A DNA stretch of 9,859 nt, taken from positions 1-9,859 of the forward strand of contig CAIQLE010000240.1 of NCBI GenBank assembly GCA_903872555.1. Reading direction: 5' to 3'. The translations under genes and the position numbers were made by a program. Source of the stretch: an uncultured bacterium. GTDB lineage: Bacteria; Pseudomonadota; Gammaproteobacteria; Burkholderiales; Burkholderiaceae_D. Shown piece by piece: positions 1-5,707 of this stretch. The notes under the pieces were generated by a model. It was not told the DNA's origin, made no database searches, and was given only the letters and a program-made list of their open reading frames with translations. The stretch's first letter is position 1. Each line of letters begins with the position of its first letter.

Positions 1-401
1 GGTTCCGACATGGCGAGCGCACCGATATGCTCACCGCTGATCAGCTTGGGCAGGTAAGTTTGTCTTTGTTCGGCTGTGCCATTGCGGCGTATCTGATTCA
101 CGCACAGATTCGAATGAGCGCCGTAGGACAGGCCGACCGAAGCCGAGGCGCGTGAGATTTCTTCCATCGCGATGATGTGCGCCAGATAGCCCATGGCACT
201 GCCGCCATATTCCTCACTTGCGGTAATGCCCAAGAGACCCAGGTCGCCCATCTTGCGCCACAGATCCATGGGGAATTGATCACTACGATCGATCTCGGCA
301 GCGCGTGGCGCTATCTCTGTCTGAGCGAACTGCTGTACTGCTTCGCGCAGAGCTTCGATATCTTCTCCGTGATCAAAACTCAGTCCGGGCAAATGAATCA
401 T
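1..401 (-). CDS. liuA: Isovaleryl-CoA dehydrogenase, N-terminal part (3' end outside window)
   Basis: Cytoplasmic FAD-dependent acyl-CoA dehydrogenase that oxidises isovaleryl-CoA to 3-methylcrotonyl-CoA in leucine degradation, passing electrons to electron-transfer flavoprotein. The 133 visible residues start [14 protein letters not shown]. They show the helical N-terminal domain ([19 protein letters not shown] at about 40-58), then [13 protein letters not shown] (63-75) and [17 protein letters not shown] (93-109), which I recognise as typical of the isovaleryl-CoA subgroup. The GALAMSEP start of the acyl-CoA dehydrogenase signature lies at the window edge. The ATG at 401 is chosen because GGAGA (407-411) lies five bases upstream and homologues start similarly. 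The gene lies 18 bp downstream of liuR, so the two are probably cotranscribed, with further liu genes expected beyond the window. Substrate specificity is inferred from sequence flavour and the liuR neighbour; the catalytic glutamate lies outside the window. Confidence 0.93.
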   Translation of the reverse strand, partial: MIHLPGLSFDHGEDIEALREAVQQFAQTEIAPRAAEIDRSDQFPMDLWRKMGDLGLLGITASEEYGGSAMGYLAHIIAMEEISRASASVGLSYGAHSNLCVNQIRRNGTAEQRQTYLPKLISGEHIGALAMSE

Positions 402-419
402 TCAGGTCTCCGTATTTTC

Positions 420-842
420 TCAGGCAGCACGGCGGGTGCGTGCGGCTGCTTTTTGTCGCGCTGGGGCAGTTTCCAGCATGTGATGGCAACGCTCTTCATG
501 CGCTGAAATTTCAGCCAGGGTAACTTCGATATCTTCGCGCTGCTGTTCGAGTGCTTCGCGGTGACGCGCCAGCACGGCGATGAAACGCTTTAATTGTGCG
601 GCAGAGTCTTTGGGCGACTCATACATGTCGACCAGATCTTTAATCTCCGACAGCGTCAGCCCGAGACGCTTGCCGCGCAAGGTCAGTTTCAGCCTAGTGC
701 GGTCGCGCGCGCCATAGACACGGGTACGACCGCCCGTGCCTTCGCGGCGCGGACTGATCAAACCCTGATCTTCGTAAAAACGAATAGCGCGCGGGGTAAT
801 GTCGAATTCGCGCGCCAGCTCGGTGATGGTGTAAGTCGCCAT
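420..842 (-). CDS. liuR: MerR-family regulator of leucine/isovalerate catabolism (LiuR-like)
   Basis: DNA-binding regulator of 140 residues. The N-terminal MerR winged helix-turn-helix is clear: YTITELAREFDITPRAIRFY (4-23) followed by EDQGLISPRR, then a second wing region RTRVYGARDRTRLKL and LGLTLSEIKDLVDMY. A C-terminal dimerisation coiled coil (about residues 80-120, rich in Leu, Glu, Gln and Arg) ends in a basic tail. There is no cysteine set of the metal-sensing MerR type; the two residues CHH near 114-116 do not resemble one. In Proteobacteria, LiuR is known to control branched-chain amino acid and isovalerate catabolism, and the position just before liuA supports that role. The ATG at 842 is chosen because homologues begin with the MATYTITELA-like motif. 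No Shine-Dalgarno sequence precedes it, and the predicted transcription start lies only a few bases upstream. The open frame continues upstream to 980, but that part is not MerR-like. Confidence 0.9.
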   Translation of the reverse strand: MATYTITELAREFDITPRAIRFYEDQGLISPRREGTGGRTRVYGARDRTRLKLTLRGKRLGLTLSEIKDLVDMYESPKDSAAQLKRFIAVLARHREALEQQREDIEVTLAEISAHEERCHHMLETAPARQKAAARTRRAA

Positions 843-851
843 GAAGTTTCG

Positions 852-880
852 ATTAGAATGGACGTTTACGTAAACGTCAA
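852..880 (-). promoter_or_regulatory. Predicted sigma70-type promoter of liuR-liuA
   Basis: On the minus strand, TTGACG (880-875, 5/6 to consensus) and TCTAAT (857-852, 5/6) are separated by 17 bp. The transcription start would fall near 845-847, leaving 0-5 bases before the liuR ATG at 842. The spacer contains most of the 18-bp palindrome, so bound LiuR would sit between or over the two boxes. This is predicted from sequence only. Confidence 0.6.
861..878. promoter_or_regulatory. Perfect 18-bp palindrome, likely LiuR operator
   Basis: The sequence GACGTTTACGTAAACGTC equals its own reverse complement. It lies 18 bp upstream of the liuR start codon and 100 bp upstream of the divergent hydrolase start. 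From memory, ACGT-containing palindromes of this kind are described for LiuR in Proteobacteria. The overlap with the -35 box and spacer of the liuR promoter suggests autoregulation. Confidence 0.75.
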
Positions 881-978
881 TTGAGCCGGTATTGTAGGCG
901 CGGCCGGAAGAATTGCAAACCCCGATTCCGCTATTACACGCCCGCCCTGCATGCCGCCCATTTCTGAAGACCCACCCC

Positions 979-2025
979 ATGAATGCACTTGAATCTGAAC
1001 TGGCTTATGCCTTTGGCGACACCCTGCCTGAAACCGGACGCTGTATGCAGGTCGCTCCCGGCGTCTACTGGCTGCGCATGGGCCTGCCGTTTGCACTGAA
1101 TCACATCAATCTGTGGCTGCTGGAAGAAGAGGCTGGCTGGACCATCGTCGATTGCGGCATTGCTAACGAAGACACGCGCGCGGCCTGGGAAGAAGTATTT
1201 GCCCAAGAATTACGCGGTCTACCCGTTCTTCGCGTGATTGCCACTCATTGCCATCCTGATCATATTGGTTTGGCTGAATGGCTATGCACACGCTGGCAAG
1301 TGCCTTTTTATATAACGCTGGGCGAATACGGTTTTGCACGCATGCTGGCTGCGGGTTTGCCTGGCACGGATGGTGCCGCCATGATTAATTTTTTCCGCAG
1401 CCACGGACTGGCGCAAGACAAACTGGCGCAACTGGAAGGCAGAAAAAATCATTATCAGACGCTGGTGCCGACCGTCCCTGCGCATTTCATACGCTTGGAA
1501 GAAGCCACACCGCTACAGATAGGTCAGCAGACATGGCGCATCATCACCGGCAGCGGTCATTCGCCTGAACATGCGGCGCTGTACTGCGAATCACTAGGTG
1601 TGATGATTTCGGGTGACATGGTTTTGCCGCGAATTTCTACCAACACCTCAGTGTTTGCGGTGGAACCGGAAGCTGATGCCGTAGGAAATTTTCTTCAGTC
1701 GCTGAAAAAATTTCTGCCACTCCCGGCGGATACCCTGATCTTGCCTTCGCATGGCAAACCATTTCGCGGACTGCACGCCCGCATTGCGCAACTCACTACT
1801 CACCATGCGGAACGTCTGGCAGAAGTTCTGGCCGTCTGCGATACACCAAAAACTGCTGCGGATATTGTGCCCATCATGTTTACGCGTGCGCTGGACATGC
1901 ATCAGATGACGTTTGCTATGGGTGAAGCGCTGGCCCACTTGCACAGGCTTTGGTACGAAGGAAAACTTTTGCGCATGGTCGATGAACATGCGCTGACGAC
2001 TTTTGTACGTGCGCCAACAGCATAA
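979..2025 (+). CDS. Metallo-beta-lactamase-fold hydrolase (glyoxalase II-like)
   Basis: Predicted cytoplasmic metal-dependent hydrolase of 348 residues with no signal peptide. The MBL metal-binding motif reads THCHPDHIG, giving ligands H90, H92, D94 and H95. The remaining ligands are H194 (GSGHSPEH), D213 (ISGDMVLP) and H258 (LPSHGKPF), so a complete dinuclear site is present. After about residue 265 there is a helical C-terminal extension of about 80 residues (HHAERLAEVL through LAHLHRLWYEGKL). It resembles the winged-helix tail found in MBL proteins such as the LACTB2 group. The ATG at 979 is preferred over an in-frame TTG at 913, because MNALESELAYAF starts a plausible protein and a weak GAAGA (966-970) lies eight bases upstream. 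It is divergent from liuR across a 136-bp spacer with the LiuR-like operator, which hints at a thioesterase-type role in acyl-CoA metabolism. The substrate is not known. Confidence 0.9.
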   Translation: MNALESELAYAFGDTLPETGRCMQVAPGVYWLRMGLPFALNHINLWLLEEEAGWTIVDCGIANEDTRAAWEEVFAQELRGLPVLRVIATHCHPDHIGLAEWLCTRWQVPFYITLGEYGFARMLAAGLPGTDGAAMINFFRSHGLAQDKLAQLEGRKNHYQTLVPTVPAHFIRLEEATPLQIGQQTWRIITGSGHSPEHAALYCESLGVMISGDMVLPRISTNTSVFAVEPEADAVGNFLQSLKKFLPLPADTLILPSHGKPFRGLHARIAQLTTHHAERLAEVLAVCDTPKTAADIVPIMFTRALDMHQMTFAMGEALAHLHRLWYEGKLLRMVDEHALTTFVRAPTA

Positions 2026-2090
2026 ACAGACTGCAAGTACATCAATAGACGTTTTTAAATTCTCAACTTTTGAATTTTTAACAGACTATC

Positions 2091-2119
2091 TTCACGCTGA
2101 TGACTGACTCTTACATGAT
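2091..2119 (+). promoter_or_regulatory. Weak candidate promoter for the XRE regulator gene
   Basis: TTCACG (2091-2096) and CATGAT (2114-2119), each 4/6 to the sigma70 consensus, are separated by 17 bp. The -10 box overlaps the left arm of the inverted repeat at 2114-2142, the geometry expected for self-repression. The match is weak and could be chance. Confidence 0.3.
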
Positions 2120-2142
2120 TGCGTGCAATAGTTGCAATCATG
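2114..2142. promoter_or_regulatory. Inverted repeat across the XRE start codon, likely operator or hairpin
   Basis: Perfect 9-bp arms CATGATTGC (2114-2122) and GCAATCATG (2134-2142) flank an 11-bp spacer. The right arm contains the ATG start (2140-2142). Nested inside are TGCAA-TAG-TTGCA (2124-2136) and ATTGC-GT-GCAAT (2118-2129), giving clustered TTGC/GCAA half-sites. It could be a dimer operator for the encoded regulator, or an mRNA hairpin masking the start codon. Confidence 0.55.
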
Positions 2143-2535
2143 AATTCATCTCAAGAGCGCATAGATTTCAGCCAGCGGCTGCAACAAGCGCTTCGCAACG
2201 CTGAGTATGCCCCTAACGGTCCCACGCAACTTGCGCGCGAATTTAATATTCGCTTCAAGGGCAATGCCGTTACCGTCCATGCGGCCCGCAAATGGCTGCA
2301 GGGTGAGTCCATTCCTACGCAAGAAAAACTGCGCGTACTGGCAGACTGGCTGGACGTTCCGGCAGACTGGCTGCGTTTCGGAAATGTCGACATGAAGAGT
2401 GGCAAAGCGCCGGCGACATCCTTGCCAGCGATGGACGCAAAAATGATCGACAACCTGCAACAGCTGGATGAGCATCACCGCACGATCGCTTATGAATTTT
2501 TGCGCATGCTGGTTCGCACCAGTAAGCAAAAATAA
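2140..2535 (+). CDS. XRE-type helix-turn-helix transcriptional regulator
   Basis: Small soluble DNA-binding protein of 131 residues. The helix-turn-helix domain covers about residues 6-80: SQRLQQALRN (first helix), TQLAREFNIRF (29-39), then the recognition segment TVHAARKWLQGESIPTQEKL (45-64). LRVLADWLDVPADWLRFG (65-81) closes the fold, a pattern of phage-repressor-like XRE proteins that I recall as common in Burkholderiales. The C-terminal tail (82-131) has one predicted helix (IDNLQQLDEHHRTIAYEFLR) and no recognisable ligand domain or peptidase. The ATG at 2140 is preferred to an in-frame TTG at 2119, which would add seven residues. Neither has a Shine-Dalgarno sequence. The gene stands alone: it follows the hydrolase by 114 bp and converges with the cobalamin-binding protein gene over 64 bp without a visible terminator. 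Its targets are unknown; autoregulation is likely from the repeat over its start. Confidence 0.85.
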   Translation: MNSSQERIDFSQRLQQALRNAEYAPNGPTQLAREFNIRFKGNAVTVHAARKWLQGESIPTQEKLRVLADWLDVPADWLRFGNVDMKSGKAPATSLPAMDAKMIDNLQQLDEHHRTIAYEFLRMLVRTSKQK

Positions 2536-2599
2536 ACCGGCATCAAAGCATCACTTCTGACTGCATACGCAACACACACCGATCCGCAACAGTAGCCGA

Positions 2600-3454
2600 C
2601 TAAGTCCGCGCCAGCTCCCCCAGATACTGCAGGCCCTGAATCGCACGACTGCCATACCAGGACAGCATTTCACCGTCCACCAGTCGTACCGGCTTGCCCA
2701 GTTGCTTTTCCATTGCGTCTACATGAACTTCCGTAAAACGATACGGCTCACTGGATAAAATAACCTCATCAATCTCTGCGAGTAAGTCAGGGGTCCATTC
2801 AAATGCAGGATAACGCGCATCTATATCGATGGTCTGTTGTTGCCAGCCTATCAGCGCCAGCATGCGCGCGATATAGGTATCTTTCGAGACCGTCATCCAC
2901 GGGTCTTGCCAGATCACATACAAGACCCGCTGATCTGTCTGCCCGGCCAAACTCATTAGCGACTGATAAGCCGCTTCAAATCGTGCACATAATGCGAGCG
3001 CTTGTTTTTGCACATTGAAAATGCCGCCTAGTAAGCGATAAAGTTCCGGATTATCGAGCGGGCCGAGTGGATGCGTGACGATGATATGCGGCACAAATTG
3101 TGCAAGTGTATCGACGGTGGGTTTTTCATTTTCATCGATGTTCACAATCACATGCGTCGGAGCCAGCGCACGGATTTTTTCGATATGCACGTCCTTGGTT
3201 CCACCCACTTTCGGAATGGCCGCAAGGACTTCAGCAGGATGTATACAAAAGCCAGTACGCCCCACCAGACAGGCCGACAGACCAAGATCGCATAGCAGCT
3301 CGGTGATGGAAGGCACCAGACAAACAATGCGTGGCGCTATGGCGGGGTCCACAGGTTGATGCGGCTGACCCAGCGCATCTGTCAGCTGATGGGTCAGCTG
3401 ATCTGTCATCTCATCTTTCAGCGCATCCGTTTGCGCTTCTTTCAGCACCGTCAT
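2600..3454 (-). CDS. BtuF-like cobalamin-binding protein (helical backbone metal receptor family)
   Basis: Protein of 284 residues related to periplasmic cobalamin/siderophore-binding proteins (COG0614-like). The N-lobe begins PRIVCLVPSITELLCDLGL (41-59), followed by VGRTGFCIHP (64-73), GGTKDVHIEKIRALAPTHVI (84-103) and NIDENE (105-110). A long linking helix spans about 135-170. The C-lobe holds YVIWQDPWMTVSKDTYIARM (179-198) and SWYGSRAIQGL (265-275). The order fits a two-lobe receptor, but there is no signal peptide or lipobox, so export is not supported. No ABC permease or ATPase gene lies nearby, so a cytoplasmic corrinoid or metal-binding role is possible. The start overlaps the SDR stop as ATGA, with no Shine-Dalgarno sequence, pointing to translational coupling. 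Residues 1-28 form an unusual extension of four-residue repeats, so a start further inside (for example M16) cannot be excluded. The ligand is not established. Confidence 0.82.
   Translation of the reverse strand: MTVLKEAQTDALKDEMTDQLTHQLTDALGQPHQPVDPAIAPRIVCLVPSITELLCDLGLSACLVGRTGFCIHPAEVLAAIPKVGGTKDVHIEKIRALAPTHVIVNIDENEKPTVDTLAQFVPHIIVTHPLGPLDNPELYRLLGGIFNVQKQALALCARFEAAYQSLMSLAGQTDQRVLYVIWQDPWMTVSKDTYIARMLALIGWQQQTIDIDARYPAFEWTPDLLAEIDEVILSSEPYRFTEVHVDAMEKQLGKPVRLVDGEMLSWYGSRAIQGLQYLGELART
3371..3430 (-). repeat. 12-bp tandem repeat, five units, coding
   Basis: Five in-frame 12-base units encode TDAL, KDEM, TDQL, THQL and TDAL (residues 9-28 of the cobalamin-binding protein). The first and last units (ACGGATGCGCTG and ACAGATGCGCTG) differ at one base; the inner ones are more diverged. 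Two further degenerate units (MTVL, KEAQ) extend the register to the start codon. It lies upstream of the conserved domain and probably arose by slippage. Confidence 0.8.
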
Positions 3455-4248
3455 TCGGAGGGATGAATTTCTGTGTAAGCCGCTTTGTAGGGTGCGCGCG
3501 CAAAGATCGCGTCATACAGCCAGTTCGGCAAGAGTTTCAGCAACCAGGAAACGCCGCGCATCTGCCAGGGAATCACTGCATAGCTGCGACCTGCATCAAT
3601 CACACGCACAGCACGACGCGCAAATTCAGGAGCTGGCAATAGGAAGGGCATGGCGTAGGTGTTTACCTGCGTCATGGGCGTGTCAATATAACCCGGCGCA
3701 ATCGTCACCACACGGATTCTATGCTTGCGCATTTCTATGCGCAGGGACTCGCAATAACTGATTACCGCTGCCTTCGATGCGCTGTAAGCTTCTGCACCCG
3801 GCAGGCCGCGTATGCCAGCCACACTGGCAATGCCCACCAGACGCAGGTCTCGCTCGCCGGCATCAGCCTGCGCTTTCATGGCGCTGATGAAGACTGAAAA
3901 AGTAGCAACAGTTGCGATCAGATTGGTCTGCATGATCTGATCAAACACGGCCAGATCTTCACTGCGCTCAGTCAGCGTGCCATAAGAAATACCGGCATTC
4001 GCAATCACCACATCAACGCCACCGGCCTGATATAAAAAATCAGCGGCGGCTGATTCCATGGAGGCATGGTCATTCACATCGGCCACATAAATATGATGTC
4101 GCTCAGGATGAGGCAGGCTATGCAGCAGATCCTGCAGCGCCGATTCACGCCGGGCCAGTAAGCCAAGCTGTGCGCCCTGTGCTGCATATTCCCGCGCCAG
4201 CGCCATGCCAAGACCGCTGGATGCACCGGTAATGAATACACGTTTCAT
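3451..4248 (-). CDS. Short-chain dehydrogenase/reductase (SDR)
   Basis: Cytoplasmic NAD(P)-dependent oxidoreductase of 265 residues in the classical SDR family. Cofactor-binding TGASSGLG occupies residues 7-14. The NAG motif follows at 84-86 (IANAGISYG). The catalytic tetrad is complete: N109 (QTNL), S142 (ASVAG), Y155 and K159 (AYSASKA). PGYIDTPMT (185-193) follows as usual. An RR pair in LLARRESAL (30-38), after the second strand, suggests NADP(H) preference, which is an inference. The C-terminal 50 residues contain a hydrophobic stretch (GVSWLLKLLPNWLYDAIF) that may contact the membrane or close the substrate pocket. The ATG at 4248 is supported by GAGG (4257-4260) eight bases upstream. 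It follows dsbA by 63 bp and overlaps the next gene by four bases. The substrate cannot be told from the sequence. Confidence 0.92.
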   Translation of the reverse strand: MKRVFITGASSGLGMALAREYAAQGAQLGLLARRESALQDLLHSLPHPERHHIYVADVNDHASMESAAADFLYQAGGVDVVIANAGISYGTLTERSEDLAVFDQIMQTNLIATVATFSVFISAMKAQADAGERDLRLVGIASVAGIRGLPGAEAYSASKAAVISYCESLRIEMRKHRIRVVTIAPGYIDTPMTQVNTYAMPFLLPAPEFARRAVRVIDAGRSYAVIPWQMRGVSWLLKLLPNWLYDAIFARAPYKAAYTEIHPSE

Positions 4249-4311
4249 CTTATCTGCCTCGCTGTGTACCTTGTCAGGTAGCTCGTTATGTACTCTGTTT
4301 ATGCGGCGAGC

Positions 4312-4965
4312 TTATTTTTTCTTGGCGACCAGCGCATCCATCACTTGCAGTGTCGCTGCGTTGAGCACATTTTCAGGTGCGCCACGCATGGTCGAACCCA
4401 CAATCGAAGGTGAAGTGATGTACTGGCCATCAATCGCTACCGTCGGTACGCCATCCACGCGGTAGGTTTCCATCAGCTGACGCACGCGGCTGACTTTGGT
4501 CTGTACAGTAAATGAGCTGTAGATATCGAGGAATTTCTTGCGATCGACGCCCTGCTTTTCTATGAAATCGACGATCTGTTCTTCACGGTCCAGTTTCTGG
4601 TGTCCCATGTGAATCGCATCAAACACAACACGATGCAGATCCATACGATTCATGGTTTCCAGCGTGTAGTAAAGCTTTTGCTGAGGAACGAAAGAGTCGC
4701 GAAATCCTACGGGCACGCGGCGCAGCACGATATGTTCGCCTTGCTTCTTGGCCCACTCGGCCAGATGCGGCTCAAACTGAAAACAGTGAGGACAGTTGTA
4801 CCAAAAAAATTCCAGCACTTCGACTTTCTTGCCCGTGTCAGTCACCAGTGCCTGTGAGAGCCGCTGATATTCCTGACCTTCGACAGGTGCATTCGGTGCA
4901 GCATGAACAGACAGCGCAAACAAACTAAGGCTGGCAATGGCCAGCAGACGGGACAGAAGTCGCAT
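4312..4965 (-). CDS. dsbA: Thiol:disulfide interchange protein DsbA
   Basis: Periplasmic oxidase that introduces disulfide bonds into exported proteins and is reoxidised by membrane DsbB. The 217-residue precursor has a classical signal peptide: basic MRLLSR, hydrophobic LLAIASLSLFALSV, and likely cleavage after VHA (A22). The thioredoxin-fold active site is FFWYNCPHC, with redox cysteines C58 and C61 in the CPHC form typical of DsbA. The cis-proline loop is DGVPTVAIDG (P174). The inserted helical domain lies between them (about 75-150). Length matches the family, and the C-terminus ends in three lysines. The ATG at 4965 has a strong GAGGAA Shine-Dalgarno (4971-4976) five bases upstream, the best in this operon, which may allow higher translation than its neighbours. 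It follows the SPOR gene by 32 bp. Identification is secure; which exported proteins it serves is unknown. Confidence 0.97.
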   Translation of the reverse strand: MRLLSRLLAIASLSLFALSVHAAPNAPVEGQEYQRLSQALVTDTGKKVEVLEFFWYNCPHCFQFEPHLAEWAKKQGEHIVLRRVPVGFRDSFVPQQKLYYTLETMNRMDLHRVVFDAIHMGHQKLDREEQIVDFIEKQGVDRKKFLDIYSSFTVQTKVSRVRQLMETYRVDGVPTVAIDGQYITSPSIVGSTMRGAPENVLNAATLQVMDALVAKKK

Positions 4966-4997
4966 GAGATTTCCTCGGGCTACAGTAAATGAAAAAC

Positions 4998-5705
4998 TTA
5001 TTTGGGGACGGGCACGACGGCAGCATCCACGCCATTGTCTGAGAGGCGCGCACGGGTACGGGTCATGGCCTCGATTTCCGCGAAGGGACCGATGCGCACG
5101 CGATACAAAGTGCCCAGATCGGATTTGCGTTCCGCTATCGTTGCTGCCACGCCCATGAGTGCCAGCTTGGCCTTGGTGGCCTCGGCATCTTGTTGTTCAC
5201 GGAAGGCACCTGCCTGCAAATAATAGGTGAAACGTTCGCCTGTGCCAGCACCTGCTTTATCTGCTGCTGCTTTATCCGCCGCGGCCGGTGCAGGCGTGAC
5301 AGAAGTGGCAGGAGGCGTAAGGACGCTGGCCTTCTCGGCACGCGCACGTTCCGCTGCCGGCTGCGCTGCGGGCACTGAGCTTGTGGGTGAATTACTGACG
5401 GCACCGGATGTGGCGGGCGCTTCATTTTTTTTGCCTGCCGGAGCAGCGGCCGGAGCATCGCTGGCAGAATCTTCCATGCGCTCTCGGCGTTCACGCGCAC
5501 CGCCCGGCAGGGTTTTATTCGGGTCACCCAGATCACCGGCAGGCTGGGTCTGCTTGCCTATCTTGTCAACGAAAGGCAGGGGCGTCTTCATGATGGTGGT
5601 GGCCACCCAGACCGCAATCACGAGGCCGATGATCAGGCCTATGATCAGGCCGGTGACGGTGCCGCCCTGCTGTCGAATTCCGGGGATACGGTGATTTGCA
5701 GTCAT
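4998..5705 (-). CDS. Membrane-anchored SPOR-domain protein (FtsN-like)
   Basis: Bitopic inner-membrane protein of 235 residues. A short cytoplasmic N-terminus (1-15) is followed by one membrane segment (about 16-38, containing GLIIGLIIGLVIAVWVA). A low-complexity Ala/Pro/Ser/Glu linker (about 50-155) includes an ADKAAADKAG repeat. The C-terminal SPOR domain (158-233) has the two typical strands YYLQAGAF (161-168) and YRVRIGPF (201-208). SPOR domains bind denuded peptidoglycan at division septa, and this layout matches FtsN, so a role in septal cell-wall synthesis is likely. Betaproteobacteria can encode several SPOR proteins, so I do not assign ftsN. It starts two bases after the argS stop with no good Shine-Dalgarno, suggesting translational coupling to argS. 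The linker composition and length probably vary among relatives. Confidence 0.9.
   Translation of the reverse strand: MTANHRIPGIRQQGGTVTGLIIGLIIGLVIAVWVATTIMKTPLPFVDKIGKQTQPAGDLGDPNKTLPGGARERRERMEDSASDAPAAAPAGKKNEAPATSGAVSNSPTSSVPAAQPAAERARAEKASVLTPPATSVTPAPAAADKAAADKAGAGTGERFTYYLQAGAFREQQDAEATKAKLALMGVAATIAERKSDLGTLYRVRIGPFAEIEAMTRTRARLSDNGVDAAVVPVPK
5624..5647 (-). repeat. Two-unit 12-bp direct repeat in the SPOR-protein membrane segment
   Basis: On the plus strand, GGCCGATGATCA (5624-5635) is followed by GGCCTATGATCA (5636-5647), differing at one base, and GGCC begins again at 5648. It encodes the GLII-GLII-GL pattern of the transmembrane helix. It is probably an old duplication kept by selection for hydrophobicity. 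Confidence 0.7.
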
Positions 5706-5707
5706 GT

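Noticed and set aside
913..978. TTG start at 913 for the hydrolase
   Set aside because: It adds 22 Pro/Arg/His-rich residues with no domain meaning; the ATG at 979 gives a normal N-terminus.
843..980. In-frame upstream extension of liuR to 980
   Set aside because: The extra 46 residues show no MerR similarity, cross the promoter and operator, and overlap the hydrolase start on the other strand.
2057..2077. AT-rich inverted repeat AAATTC / GAATTT after the hydrolase gene as terminator
   Set aside because: The arms are only 6 bp, all but one pair AT, with a 9-base loop; too weak to call an intrinsic terminator.
2536..2599. Terminator between the convergent XRE and cobalamin-binding genes
   Set aside because: No hairpin with a U-tract is visible in the 64-bp gap on either strand.
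4267..4280. Small hairpin TACCT / AGGTA between dsbA and the SDR gene
   Set aside because: Five-bp arms with a 4-base loop and no U-tract are likely to occur by chance; no evidence that it ends or attenuates transcription.
5227..5694. 155-residue open frame antisense to the SPOR gene
   Set aside because: Ala/Arg/Gly-rich shadow of the low-complexity linker and membrane segment; no ribosome site and no recognisable fold.
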